DNA of 64,000 nucleotides from Phormidium tenue FACHB-1050 (GTDB taxonomy: Bacteria; Cyanobacteriota; Cyanobacteriia; Pseudanabaenales; Pseudanabaenaceae): positions 174,126 to 238,125 of the forward strand of contig NZ_JACJQY010000003.1 of NCBI RefSeq assembly GCF_014696925.1. The letters are read 5' to 3'. A model generated the notes under the pieces. That model had not been told where the DNA came from. It saw only the letters and a list, made by a program, of their open reading frames with translations, and made no database searches. Every line of letters starts with the position of its first letter. Position 1 is the stretch's first letter. The translations under genes and the position numbers were made by a program. This document shows positions 21,234 to 31,399 of the stretch, piece by piece.

Positions 21234-21257
21234 AACAAGGGGCTTAAGCCCCTTGTT
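21234..21257. repeat. 24-bp perfect palindrome aacaaggggcttaagccccttgtt
   Basis: Self-complementary; nearly identical sequence occurs in frame inside pabB at 4427-4448. Confidence 0.8.
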
Positions 21258-21293
21258 TAAATATTACCAATATGACAAATTCAAGGTCTTAAT

Positions 21294-21851
21294 ATGGCTG
21301 AACTAACACTCGCTCAGAATTGCTTTCTAATTCATCACAAAATACCTTTATCTCAAGTTTTTGATGCGACTGGCATGAAAAAGAAGGAATACGAAGAGGT
21401 AATGAAAGAATTGGGTATGACTATTGCGATCGGAGTAAATCCTTGTAGAGCAATAGAAAGACATACGCTTAAAGATAAATACGGTAAGTGCATTCAATGT
21501 AAACCTGTTAACCTCGCTTTCCAGAAACGTTACAACGAGTCAGGATTTATCTATATCGCAAGGTCTGAGAGCTTGAAACTAATCAAAATTGGTACAGCAA
21601 AGGATACTGTAAAAAGGGAATATAGTCTAAATAATTTTCGGTACGGCGGTTGTAGTGATTGGAAAATTATGTTTAATGAACAATGCAATAAACATGGACG
21701 CATAGAATTTGAAGCACATCAAGCTTTAATGCCTCATAATGTTCATAAATCTTACTGGAAGCAGGATAATTTGGTTGAATGTAGTGAGCTTTTCGATTGT
21801 GAAGTTGAATTAGCTGTCAAAACTATTGAGGAAATTATCTTGCGATATTGA
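21294..21851 (+). CDS. GIY-YIG/T5orf172-like nuclease-domain protein
   Basis: 185-aa ORF; GFIYIARSESLKLIKIGTAKDTVKREYSLNN resembles the (F/Y)IY...KIG...R...L GIY-YIG/T5orf172 pattern; upstream CIQC pair. Confidence 0.65.
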   Translation: MAELTLAQNCFLIHHKIPLSQVFDATGMKKKEYEEVMKELGMTIAIGVNPCRAIERHTLKDKYGKCIQCKPVNLAFQKRYNESGFIYIARSESLKLIKIGTAKDTVKREYSLNNFRYGGCSDWKIMFNEQCNKHGRIEFEAHQALMPHNVHKSYWKQDNLVECSELFDCEVELAVKTIEEIILRY

Positions 21852-21870
21852 TAACTAAACAAGTTCTTGA

Positions 21871-22025
21871 ATACCGATCCTGAATTTCCGAAAATTCATT
21901 TCATGGGTAGTTGCAAGCCCGACAGCAATCTCAAACCTGAGTATGTGGTCTATATGATGAATAAGTATCTTTCAGAAGAAGATGAAATTAAATTAGTCAA
22001 GGTTCATCGCGAATCGATGCGCTAA
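21871..22025 (+). pseudogene. Duplicated, diverged 3'-terminal fragment of the upstream radical SAM gene
   Basis: 155 nt aligning with 21071-21226 (156 nt) through the stop codon; long identical stretches plus mostly synonymous differences and one missing base. Confidence 0.88.
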
Positions 22026-22037
22026 CAAATGTAGCAA

Positions 22038-22064
22038 TGAAGGCGGCGCGGAGCGCCGCCTTCA
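22038..22064. terminator. GC-rich palindrome tgaaggcggcgcggagcgccgccttca
   Basis: 12-nt arms, 3-nt loop between the fragment 21871-22025 and gltS. Confidence 0.75.
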
Positions 22065-22070
22065 CTTATT

Positions 22071-25000
22071 TTAGACCGTTGCTGCTACAGGCACTGCATC
22101 CGTAGCTTCAGGGCTATTCTGCTCCGAAGGTGGCACAACCTGCCAGAACTTCGGCAAATAGCTCGACCAATTATCGAGAATTTCCTTCGCTCTAGAACTA
22201 CCAGTATGCTCATAGCTGGATTGAATCAATTCCTTTAGCTGATTCTCACCTGCGGCGGTGCAAACCCGTTGGACTTTGAGAACTTCTTGGCTTAACCGCT
22301 CTTTGAACTTGCCATCAATATCAAGGAAGTAAGCAATCCCGCCTGTCATCCCAGCGCCAACATTACGACCTGTGGTTCCTAGAACTACAACTACGCCACC
22401 CGTCATATATTCACAGCAGTGGTCACCTGTCCCTTCCACTACTGCCTTTGCACCAGAGTTCCGCACTCCGAATCGTTCGCCAGCACGTCCATGTACAAAC
22501 AGATAGCCACCCGTTGCACCATATAAGCAGGTGTTGCCAATGATGGCATTGTCCGCAGGATTGAAGGTGCAATCAGGTTTTGGCTTGATGCTGATTGTGC
22601 CACCATTCATCCCTTTACCAATGTAGTCATTGGCTTCACCGACTAGAGATAGATTCAATCCATTGATATTGAATGCGCCGAAGCTTTGACCTGCTGCGCC
22701 CACAAATTCGAGATTGAGGTGGCTAGCCAGACCAGAGTTGCCATATTGCTTAGCGATCGCCCCTGATACTCTCGCAGGCACTGAACGATCGGTATTAACG
22801 ATCGCATAGGTTTTGCTTAAATCAGTTTGATTAGCGATCGCCTCCTGCACTTCGAGATCTGCCAAGATTTCATCATCCAGAACTGCACCATTGCTATGGG
22901 AAGTTGGAGAATGCTCTAACCAACTGCGATCGCTCTTGGTGTTGGGGAGATTGATGAGACAACCTAAATCTACTTGATTGAGATTGAGTTTAGCGAGTTG
23001 CAAGTCTTGGCGCTGTGCCAATAGGTCAGAACGTCCGATGATCTCTTTGAGGGATTTGTAACCGAGCTTGGCAAGGATTTGACGCACTTCTTCAGCAACG
23101 AAATAGAGGAAATTAACCACATGTTCAGGCGTTCCAGGGAAGCGCTTGCGGAACTGCTCTAGTTGCGAAGTTACACCAACAGGGCATTTATTAGTGTGGC
23201 AAACTCGCGCCATGATACAACCTTCAGCAATCATCGCCGCTGTACCAAAGCCGTATTCTTCACCACCGAGAAGAGCCGCGATCGCCACATCCCAGCCAGT
23301 TTTGAAACCGCCATCAACACGTAATAAAACGCGATCGCGTAGTTTGTTACCCATCAGCACCGTATGCACTTCTGCTAAACCAAGTTCCCAAGGTGAGCCA
23401 GCGTGCTTAATCGAACTTAGGGGTGAAGCGCCCGTACCGCCATCGTAGCCAGAGATTTGGATGATGTCGGCGTTTGCCTTAGCTACACCTGCGGCGATCG
23501 TGCCGATACCAATTTCCGATACTAGTTTTACAGATACTTTTGCGGTGGGATTGATCTGATGCAAATCATAAATCAACTGGGCGAGGTCTTCGATGGAATA
23601 GATGTCATGGTGTGGAGGAGGCGAAATTAGCGATACCCCTGGTTTGGAGTTTCGGAGCATGGCAATATAGCTGCTGACTTTTGGTCCTGGCAACTGTCCG
23701 CCTTCTCCTGGTTTCGCACCTTGAGCAACTTTAATCTCTAGTTGATTGGAACTGACAAGATAGGAAGGAGTAACCCCAAAGCGTCCCGACGCAATCTGTT
23801 TAATTGCGGAGTTAGCAGTGTCGCCATTTTTTAGCCCCTTGAGATGAGGGAATGTTGCGGAAATGCCATTAGCATCTACATCATTGATGGGCAAATAGCG
23901 AATTGGATCTTCGCCACCTTCACCACAGTTAGATTTACCACCGACGCGATTCATGGCGATCGCAAGGACTTCATGGGCTTCTCGACTCAAGGCTCCGAGG
24001 GACATAGCTCCTGTACAGAAGCGGCTGAGGATTTCAGAAACATCTTCGACTTCTTCTAGGGGAATGTTAGGGCGATCGCTCTTAAATTCTAATAAATCAC
24101 GTAGAGCCGTTGGCGTGCGATTCTGTAACTGTGTCCGATAGACTTCGTAATGGTCGTAGCCATCACCAGCCACTGCTTTATGCAAAGCCTTTGCCATTTC
24201 AGGACTGTTCATGTGGTACTCACCTGTGGGGCGATACTGCATGAAGCCGTAGTTCTCTAGCTTTTTGATTTGCAATTCAGGGAAGGCTTGAGAATGGAAA
24301 CTGAGTAATTCCGATGCGATATCAGCGAAGTTAACACCACCAACGCGGGAAACTGTTCCCTTAAAGCAATTGGTAATTACTTCTTCGCCAATACCGATCG
24401 CCTCAAAAATTTGTGCGCCACTGTAGCTCGATAGGAGCGAAATCCCCATCTTGGAGAGAATCTTCAACAATCCGCCTTCAACTGCTTTACGATAGCTATC
24501 TTGAACTTGGGTAATTGTCAAAGCCTTGATTTTGCCCTGTTGCATTTGCATTTGGGTCTTGGCTTTACCCCACCATTGGCGTGTGGTCTCAAAAGCTAGA
24601 TAAGGACAGATCGCACTAGCTCCATAACCAATCAAGCAAGCAAAATGATGGGTACTCCAACATTGAGCCGTTTCCACAATAATCGAAGCCTTCATGCGAA
24701 GCCCTTCGGCACAAAGACGGTGATGCACAGCACCCACAGCTAATAGAGGGGGAATATAGGCACTTTCTGCACTCAAGTTGCGATCGCTTAAAATCAACAA
24801 TTTTGCGCCATCGCGAACAGCCTTCACTGCTGCATCACTGAGCTTAGCGATCGCCTGTTTTAGTCCATTAGCTCCTGAGGCGATCGGGAACAACATATCT
24901 AATTTTGCCGAAGCAAAACCTAATGATTGTAGTTCCTCAAGCTCTGCTTCATTGATTACGGGACTCTTTACCTTAATCTGATTAGCCGCATCAGGAGTGG

Positions 25001-26729
25001 CAAGGAGCAAATTCGCTCTTTCTCCTAAGAACATCGATAAAGACATCACCGTTCCCTCACGCAGAGGATCGATCGGTGGATTAGTTACCTGTGCAAAGCG
25101 CTGCTTGAAGTAGTCATAGAGCAGGTGTGGACGTTGTGATAAAAATGCTAGCGGCGCATCATCACCCATGCAGAAGACTGGCTCCTTTCCATCTTGAGCC
25201 ATCGCTTCAATCACCATTTCCACGTCTTCGAGGGTGTAGCCAAAGGCGGTTTGATAGGTAAGAACTTTCTGCTCATCAAGGGTTGGCGCTTCTGCAAAAG
25301 GTTTGACCTCCAGATTCTTCCGATATTGTTTAATCCATTCACCATAGGGATGAGCCTTGGCGACTCGCTCCTTTATTTCCCAGTTGTGGAGAATCTCATG
25401 GGTTTGCAAATCCACAGCGATCGTTTGTCCAGGACCAAGGCGACCTTTTTCAATGATATCCGTTTCAGGAATATCCACAGTTCCTGCTTCTGAGCTAACG
25501 ATCACCATGCCATCATTAGTAATCATGTAACGAGCAGGACGTAAGCCATTGCGATCCAGAGCCGCACCGACAATTTTGCCATCACTAAAGGCTAGCAAGG
25601 CGGGTCCATCCCAAGCCTCTTGCAAGCCACTGTAATATTCGTAGAAATCAACAATTGCTTGGCGATCGCTTAAATCTGGTTGATTCTCATAGGCTTCTGG
25701 CACAAGGATCATCATCGCCTCAAGCGGACTATGCCCTGTCTCAATTAGCAATTCAAAAACGTGATCGAGCGTTGCCGAATCGCTCTCATTTGGTTTAAGA
25801 ATAGGAAGTAAATCCTTGAGGCGATCGCCCTTTGCGTCTACCCAAGTAGGATGGGTGAGATCACCTTGACGAGCAAGGAACCAATTGGTATTTCCCTGCA
25901 AAGTATTAATTTCACCATTGTGACCCAGAAAACGCATCGGTTGAGCAAGGGGCCATTTGGGTAAGGTGTTGGTGCTAAAACGACGGTGATAGATTGCATA
26001 AGCCGAGACATAATCGGGATTTTGAAGGTCTGCATAAAACGCATCTAATACAGCTGATCGCACCATCCCCTTATAAATTACGGTCGCGTTAGATAGAGAT
26101 GGGACATAAAAGTCGCTAGGGAGATCAGGAGCGAGCTTTTTGACCTCAAGTTTGATGCGGCGACGAGTAATGTAAATCGCTCTTTCAATCTGATCGAGTT
26201 TTTGATGATCGGCATCAGCCACGAAAATCGCTTGCTCAATCTGGGGCTGATTTTCCCTAGCTTGCACACCCAAGACCTCTGGATTAACAGGCACAATTCT
26301 CCATCGTAGGAGCTTTAAGCCTTCTTCTGAAGCAATTCTTTCGGTGATTGCACGACATTTAGCTGCATGATCGTGATCCTGTGGCAGGAAAAACATCCCC
26401 AAAGCTGAATGCTCAGGATCAATGGTCAAATCTGCAAATTCCTTTTGTAACAAAGCCCAAGGAATTGCGGTCATCAAACCTGCACCATCTCCCGAATCTT
26501 GATCGGCACTACATCCGCCGCGATGCTCCATACAAGTCAGAGCTTTTAGGGAATTGCTCACAATTTTATGGCTAGCACGACCTTCTTTGTCCGCAATAAA
26601 TCCTACCCCACAGGCATCACGCTCTTCCACTAGCCAATAGGGACCTTGGACAAGATTAGTAGTTCCAGACTGATTAGACTGACTTGTATTCACGCGGCTC
26701 ACTTCCATCGGATTATCTGTTGCTATCAA
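22071..26729 (-). CDS. gltS: Ferredoxin-dependent glutamate synthase large subunit
   Basis: 1552-aa ORF; N-terminal ...[22 protein letters not shown] (class II amidotransferase Cys), FMN/3Fe-4S region [16 protein letters not shown]-terminal GXGXG-type repeats. Confidence 0.94.
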   Translation of the reverse strand: MIATDNPMEVSRVNTSQSNQSGTTNLVQGPYWLVEERDACGVGFIADKEGRASHKIVSNSLKALTCMEHRGGCSADQDSGDGAGLMTAIPWALLQKEFADLTIDPEHSALGMFFLPQDHDHAAKCRAITERIASEEGLKLLRWRIVPVNPEVLGVQARENQPQIEQAIFVADADHQKLDQIERAIYITRRRIKLEVKKLAPDLPSDFYVPSLSNATVIYKGMVRSAVLDAFYADLQNPDYVSAYAIYHRRFSTNTLPKWPLAQPMRFLGHNGEINTLQGNTNWFLARQGDLTHPTWVDAKGDRLKDLLPILKPNESDSATLDHVFELLIETGHSPLEAMMILVPEAYENQPDLSDRQAIVDFYEYYSGLQEAWDGPALLAFSDGKIVGAALDRNGLRPARYMITNDGMVIVSSEAGTVDIPETDIIEKGRLGPGQTIAVDLQTHEILHNWEIKERVAKAHPYGEWIKQYRKNLEVKPFAEAPTLDEQKVLTYQTAFGYTLEDVEMVIEAMAQDGKEPVFCMGDDAPLAFLSQRPHLLYDYFKQRFAQVTNPPIDPLREGTVMSLSMFLGERANLLLATPDAANQIKVKSPVINEAELEELQSLGFASAKLDMLFPIASGANGLKQAIAKLSDAAVKAVRDGAKLLILSDRNLSAESAYIPPLLAVGAVHHRLCAEGLRMKASIIVETAQCWSTHHFACLIGYGASAICPYLAFETTRQWWGKAKTQMQMQQGKIKALTITQVQDSYRKAVEGGLLKILSKMGISLLSSYSGAQIFEAIGIGEEVITNCFKGTVSRVGGVNFADIASELLSFHSQAFPELQIKKLENYGFMQYRPTGEYHMNSPEMAKALHKAVAGDGYDHYEVYRTQLQNRTPTALRDLLEFKSDRPNIPLEEVEDVSEILSRFCTGAMSLGALSREAHEVLAIAMNRVGGKSNCGEGGEDPIRYLPINDVDANGISATFPHLKGLKNGDTANSAIKQIASGRFGVTPSYLVSSNQLEIKVAQGAKPGEGGQLPGPKVSSYIAMLRNSKPGVSLISPPPHHDIYSIEDLAQLIYDLHQINPTAKVSVKLVSEIGIGTIAAGVAKANADIIQISGYDGGTGASPLSSIKHAGSPWELGLAEVHTVLMGNKLRDRVLLRVDGGFKTGWDVAIAALLGGEEYGFGTAAMIAEGCIMARVCHTNKCPVGVTSQLEQFRKRFPGTPEHVVNFLYFVAEEVRQILAKLGYKSLKEIIGRSDLLAQRQDLQLAKLNLNQVDLGCLINLPNTKSDRSWLEHSPTSHSNGAVLDDEILADLEVQEAIANQTDLSKTYAIVNTDRSVPARVSGAIAKQYGNSGLASHLNLEFVGAAGQSFGAFNINGLNLSLVGEANDYIGKGMNGGTISIKPKPDCTFNPADNAIIGNTCLYGATGGYLFVHGRAGERFGVRNSGAKAVVEGTGDHCCEYMTGGVVVVLGTTGRNVGAGMTGGIAYFLDIDGKFKERLSQEVLKVQRVCTAAGENQLKELIQSSYEHTGSSRAKEILDNWSSYLPKFWQVVPPSEQNSPEATDAVPVAATV

Positions 26730-27280
26730 AAAATGTATGTTGAAATTATGAGATTCTTAAGGTGGGTGATGAAGCTCTCACTGCGTCACTTCGTACCTTG
26801 TACATTGTTAATTCTAGATTAAGCTTTTTATTAACAGGTGCAAAACTGTTAATATCTTGCTTGCAGAAATTTGCTTTAAACTGACATAAATCGCTTAAGA
26901 TTATTGCAAATTAGCAGTCGCACCCTAGCTGTAGCTTGGGATCTAAGTCAAGACTTAATATTTGAACTAAGCTTGCATTCAATCATTTGAATGAAGGCAG
27001 ATTTTAGAGCATAGCTCTTTACTTAGTCTTGTGCATAGGTACTAAGTAGATATTTTAGTATGAATTTTTTAAGTGGGGCATTATCGATTATAAGCGACAA
27101 AGATCTTTCTTATGTTCGACTCACTACAGTTTTTGGGTGTAGTTTGACCTACAAGCGAGACCCAAAGCTACAAAATTAAGTACTTCTTCTTTTGCGTTTT
27201 TATAGCAGTCCTAAATGGGTTGTGAGAGTTCGCCCCTTTGGGGTGAACTCTCATATTGCTACATAATTAGGTAATTACAA

Positions 27281-27333
27281 ACCCAAACCCATAAAGTTGT
27301 GACTTTACGGGGCACAACTTTATGGGTTTGGGT
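27281..27333. repeat. Inverted repeat with 18-nt arms and larger loop
   Basis: acccaaacccataaagttgtgactttacggggcacaactttatgggtttgggt. Confidence 0.75.
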
Positions 27334-27387
27334 AATTTATTTTGGACAAGTACTTATAATGGCAAAACAGTTTCAGTGACTTGCATC

Positions 27388-27795
27388 ATGGCTTATTGGC
27401 TTCTTAAAAGTGAACCCGATGTTTATTCCTATGCTGATCTAGAGCGCGATCGCCAGACGATTTGGGATGGGGTGAATAATAATTTGGCGCTCAAGCATAT
27501 CCGCACGATGCAGATCAAAGATCTTGCCTTGATTTATCACACAGGCGATGAACGGCGTGCTATGGGTATTGCGGAAGTGATCAGTTTGCCCTACGTAGAT
27601 CCGAAATTAGACGACCCCAAACGGGCGGTGGTTGATGTTAAAGCCTTGCGATCGCTGCCTCAGCCAGTCACCCTTGCTCAAATTAAACAAGATCCTGATT
27701 TTGAAGGCTTTGATCTAATTCGGATTAGTCGCCTGTCTGTTGTTCCTGTCTCTGAGGCGCATTGGCAAAAAATTTTAGAACTCGCCAATATTTAA
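27388..27795 (+). CDS. EVE domain-containing protein
   Basis: MAYWLLKSEPDVYSYADLERDRQTIWDGVNNNLALKHIRTMQIKDLALIYHTGDERRAMGIAEV; the ORF-track start at 27322 lies inside a palindrome, so ATG 27388 is preferred. Confidence 0.9.
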   Translation: MAYWLLKSEPDVYSYADLERDRQTIWDGVNNNLALKHIRTMQIKDLALIYHTGDERRAMGIAEVISLPYVDPKLDDPKRAVVDVKALRSLPQPVTLAQIKQDPDFEGFDLIRISRLSVVPVSEAHWQKILELANI

Positions 27796-27827
27796 ATGAA
27801 GTGCCGCGCTATGCGCGGCACTTCATT
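27795..27827. terminator. 33-bp hairpin after EVE-domain gene
   Basis: aatgaagtgccgcgctatgcgcggcacttcatt. Confidence 0.8.
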
Positions 27828-27910
27828 AGCTTTTAGGTAGCCCTAATTTATTTAGATCGCTTTGCGCTATAGGATATTGGCTAGAAGTTATTAGTAATTT
27901 TTTAGAATAT

Positions 27911-28414
27911 ATGAACTATTTGGTTAGTGTTTGGAGCGATCGCCTGAAGGCTGAAGAAGTCTATACGCGACTAGAATCTGCAAATTTTCCGATGGAAGCA
28001 ATTTCGATTTTAGGCAAGGGCTACAAAAGCGCTGAAGAATTTGGCTTTATCGATCCCCTTGTCCAAGGTCGCAAACAAGCCTTTTTTATGTCCTATTGGC
28101 TAGTTCCCTTTGGCTTTTTAGCAGGAATTGGATTTAGCCTCGTTACTGATTTACATACTTTTGCTTGGGCTGGCAGTATTGGCAATCATTTGATCGGTGG
28201 CTTGCTCGGTGCATTTGGTGGTGCAATGGGAAGTCTATTTGTGGGCGGTGGTGTTGGTGTGGCAACTAGCAGCGACTCCGTTCCTCTGCGTAACCGTCTT
28301 GATGAAGGTAAGTATCTGATCGTTGTCCAAGGTACAGATCAGCAGGTAGTGCGGGCTAATCAACTCATGCGTCCTTTGCGCCCTGAGAATATTCAAGGCT
28401 ATGTTGCTCCCTAA
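27911..28414 (+). CDS. Conserved hypothetical protein with glycine-rich TM segments
   Basis: 167-aa ORF, no firm family. Confidence 0.72.
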   Translation: MNYLVSVWSDRLKAEEVYTRLESANFPMEAISILGKGYKSAEEFGFIDPLVQGRKQAFFMSYWLVPFGFLAGIGFSLVTDLHTFAWAGSIGNHLIGGLLGAFGGAMGSLFVGGGVGVATSSDSVPLRNRLDEGKYLIVVQGTDQQVVRANQLMRPLRPENIQGYVAP

Positions 28415-28424
28415 ATTACAACGC

Positions 28425-28690
28425 TTTACGCTCAATCCAGAACAATATATTTTTCAAAAGCTTTACATTGCAAAGCTTTTGAAAAATATATTGTTCTGTT
28501 GAAATATAAATAATTTGGGAAAATAACTTGTGTTGTAAGTCGTCTACAGGGCTTTATTAAGAGTCCCGCTAATCGACTCTCTTAGATACCAATCGATAAA
28601 AGTGTGGCAATACTTTTATCGATTAAAAGTCAAGCCCAGCAAGAGTTTTGAAAGCATAAAAATGGCGTAGCCATTTTGTGCTTGAGTATA
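28425..28690. repeat. Composite repeat, modules M1 (28425-28500) and M2 (28587-28690)
   Basis: M1: ttacaacgctttacgctcaatc + 61-bp perfect hairpin; M2: cgataaaagtgtggcaatacttttatcgattaaaag..cccagcaagagttttgaaagcataaaaatggcgtagccattttgtgctt. Confidence 0.7.
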
Positions 28691-28723
28691 ACAAAGCATA
28701 AAGGTATTACCAAAAATAGAAAT

Positions 28724-29422
28724 ATGAAATCACGTCAAGTCTTTACTTATATTTGGCGCATTAATGCTGTAATTATTCTACTTATGGGAATTCTTGCTAG
28801 CGCTAGTTTTGCTGCGACTGTTTGGGGATTATTTCGACAGGCTACCCGTACGCAGGAAGTTAGTAATGTTGTCAATTTATCTACAAATGATGAAGTCAAG
28901 GTAAAAACGACAATTGGAACCTTTGGACAGATTTCAGGAACGGATATCATTAAAGCTCCGCTTTATCTGATCCAAGAATATGACTATAGAGCAGGAGCTA
29001 AGGAGTCTAGTTCTGTTCAGAATTATATTTTCTATGATCCAACTAAAAAAGTGTCTTATTGGTTAAGACCGAAGAGTGAAGGATTACTTCTATCTACGAT
29101 CGCTTTACCAGATCTCACGGAAAGTACGGGAAAAGAACAGCAGTTGCCGACAGTTGGCTATGTGTATTTAGTTGCGGACAAAGACACCAACAATGACAAA
29201 CGTATCAATGACGAAGATCAAAAGAGCATTGCGATTTCTGATCCTTCAGGGTTGCGCTTTAAAGTGTTGATTAATCAAGTAGATCGGTTTAATGGCACTT
29301 CTACTATTAAAAATAATCGTGTCTCCATACTGTATCAATCAGAAAATAAGCTCAAAGTTGCCGAAGTTGATCTGCGATCGCAAGAAATCGTCAGTAATTC
29401 TGAATTTAGCAGTCAGCCATAG
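28724..29422 (+). CDS. Hypothetical membrane-anchored protein
   Basis: MKSRQVFTYIWRINAVIILLMGILASASFAATVWGLF N-terminal TM; ORF-track start 28676 overlaps a repeat, so ATG 28724 is preferred. Confidence 0.72.
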   Translation: MKSRQVFTYIWRINAVIILLMGILASASFAATVWGLFRQATRTQEVSNVVNLSTNDEVKVKTTIGTFGQISGTDIIKAPLYLIQEYDYRAGAKESSSVQNYIFYDPTKKVSYWLRPKSEGLLLSTIALPDLTESTGKEQQLPTVGYVYLVADKDTNNDKRINDEDQKSIAISDPSGLRFKVLINQVDRFNGTSTIKNNRVSILYQSENKLKVAEVDLRSQEIVSNSEFSSQP

Positions 29423-29499
29423 AGTTTATTGTAAAATTGAAAATACATTGATAAAGACAAAGAGTAACTAAGCTCTGTTAACTTATCGTTTAGGAGAAT

Positions 29500-30081
29500 G
29501 TGACTATGATTGTTGCAAGTCCTTTGCTCACAATGGCGGAATATCTTGCTTATGATGATGGAACAGATGCAAGGTATGAATTAGTAAATGGAGAATTAGT
29601 GGCGATGGCACAGCCTACAGGAATTCATGGCGGCATGAGTGAATTTGTTAATGATAACTTTCGTTTAGAAATTCAACGTTTACAGTTATCTTTAGTTTCT
29701 AAGCAAGATTTAATTGCGGTGCAAACGGGGCGAGTCGGTGGCAAAATTACCTGTCGGGTTCCTGATGTGGTAGTAATTACATCAGATCAGTGGCAGGATA
29801 TGAGATTCCGCGAGGCAGTATTAACTGACTCGGTTCCACTTTTAGTTGTAGAAATCGTTAGCGATAGTACTCGCAATATTGACTATCGCAAGAAAAGAGC
29901 AGAATACAATGCAATTGAAATTCCTGAATATTGGATTATCGATTTTAGCGATCGCAAAGTGACAGTTTTATTGCTTGAAGATGGACTATATGAAGAAACA
30001 TTGTATCGAGGTGACGAAATAATTAAATCTTTACTATTTACCGAGTTAAAGCTAACTCCTGAGCAAATTTTTAAAGCCTAG
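29500..30081 (+). CDS. Uma2-family (DUF820) protein
   Basis: 193-aa [35 protein letters not shown]...[12 protein letters not shown]...[35 protein letters not shown]. Confidence 0.93.
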   Translation: MTMIVASPLLTMAEYLAYDDGTDARYELVNGELVAMAQPTGIHGGMSEFVNDNFRLEIQRLQLSLVSKQDLIAVQTGRVGGKITCRVPDVVVITSDQWQDMRFREAVLTDSVPLLVVEIVSDSTRNIDYRKKRAEYNAIEIPEYWIIDFSDRKVTVLLLEDGLYEETLYRGDEIIKSLLFTELKLTPEQIFKA

Positions 30082-30137
30082 ATGACACAAAATCTATTGA
30101 AACCTCATCATAAATCTTCACGTAGGCTCTTATAACC

Positions 30138-31337
30138 ATGAATCATGTATTAATTGGAATCTCTGGAGGTATTGCCGCTTATAAAGTTTGTGAAGTGGTT
30201 TCGAGCTTAGCCAAACGCGGCGTTGAAGTTCGGGTAATCATGACGCGATCAGCAGCCGAATTTGTTACGCCTCTTACCTTTGCTACATTGTCGCGCCAAC
30301 CTACCTACACTGATGCTGACTTTTGGCAACCGACAAATGGAAGACCTCTACATATTGAACTAGCAGAATGGGCAGATGTATTTTTGCTTGCGCCTGTGAC
30401 CGCCAATACTTTAGCGAAGCTAGCTTATGGCATGGCGGATAATCTTCTCACTAATACTGTCCTCGCTTCCAATTGTCCAATTCTCTTTGCGCCAGCAATG
30501 AATACAACGATGTGGCTACAACCCACTGTGCAGGAGAATTGGCATAAGTTATTAAAGGATTATCGATATACAGCGATCGCACCGACGGATGGCATTCTTG
30601 CCTGTGATGCTGTAGGTACTGGGCGGATGGCTGAGCCAGAAATAATTTTGGAATATTTAGAATCTTTTCTATTTACACAAGGGAAACAGGATTTAAAAGG
30701 GAAACATATTTTAGTTAATGCAGGGGGAACTCGCGAATTTATCGATCCTGTCCGCTTTATCGGTAATCCATCCACAGGAAAGCAGGGAATTGCGATCGCT
30801 AAAGCTGCAATCCATCGTGGCGCAAAGGTCACCCTCATCACTACATCTAGCTCCTCTCTCCCTATGGGAGAGATGCTGGGGGTGAGAGAAGTTCGCACTT
30901 CCGCAGAAATGCACCAAGCGATGATTGAGGAATTCCCTAACGCTGACATCACGATCGCAGCAGCAGCCGTTGGTGATGTGCGATCTAAATTACAAAGCGA
31001 TCGCAAGTTACCAAAATCAGAACTACCCTTAAATCTTGAACTTGAGTATATTCCTGATATTATTGCCGATCTCGCCACTCGTAAACGTCCTGAGCAAATA
31101 CTAGTCGGCTTTGCGGCGCAAACTGGAACTGAGGCAGAGGTTTGCGCCGCAGCACAAGAGAAACTAGAGCGAAAAGGACTGGATGCGATCGCCGCTAATG
31201 CTGTTAATACTTCTCTAACAGGGTTTGGTACTGATACTAATCAAGCCATATTCATTCATAAAGAGGGACATGAGGAAACTACTCCCCTCTGCTCAAAATT
31301 AGAACTTGCCCATCGTTTATTCGATTTCCTAATCTAG
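30138..31337 (+). CDS. coaBC: Bifunctional phosphopantothenoylcysteine decarboxylase/phosphopantothenate-cysteine ligase
   Basis: 399-aa ORF; LIGISGGIAAYKVCEVVSSLAKRG, APAMNTTMW, LVNAGGTREFIDPVRFIGNPSTGKQGIAIA. Confidence 0.96.
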   Translation: MNHVLIGISGGIAAYKVCEVVSSLAKRGVEVRVIMTRSAAEFVTPLTFATLSRQPTYTDADFWQPTNGRPLHIELAEWADVFLLAPVTANTLAKLAYGMADNLLTNTVLASNCPILFAPAMNTTMWLQPTVQENWHKLLKDYRYTAIAPTDGILACDAVGTGRMAEPEIILEYLESFLFTQGKQDLKGKHILVNAGGTREFIDPVRFIGNPSTGKQGIAIAKAAIHRGAKVTLITTSSSSLPMGEMLGVREVRTSAEMHQAMIEEFPNADITIAAAAVGDVRSKLQSDRKLPKSELPLNLELEYIPDIIADLATRKRPEQILVGFAAQTGTEAEVCAAAQEKLERKGLDAIAANAVNTSLTGFGTDTNQAIFIHKEGHEETTPLCSKLELAHRLFDFLI

Positions 31338-31399
31338 AGGTGGTGCTTTGCACCACCTCTAGATTAGAGAAAGAGTGACGCAAAGCGTCACTCTTTCTT
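31329..31399. terminator. Two back-to-back hairpins between convergent coaBC and GH10-like genes
   Basis: ctaatctagaggtggtgctttgcaccacctctagattag followed by agaaagagtgacgcaaagcgtcactctttctt; both include stop codons. Confidence 0.82.
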
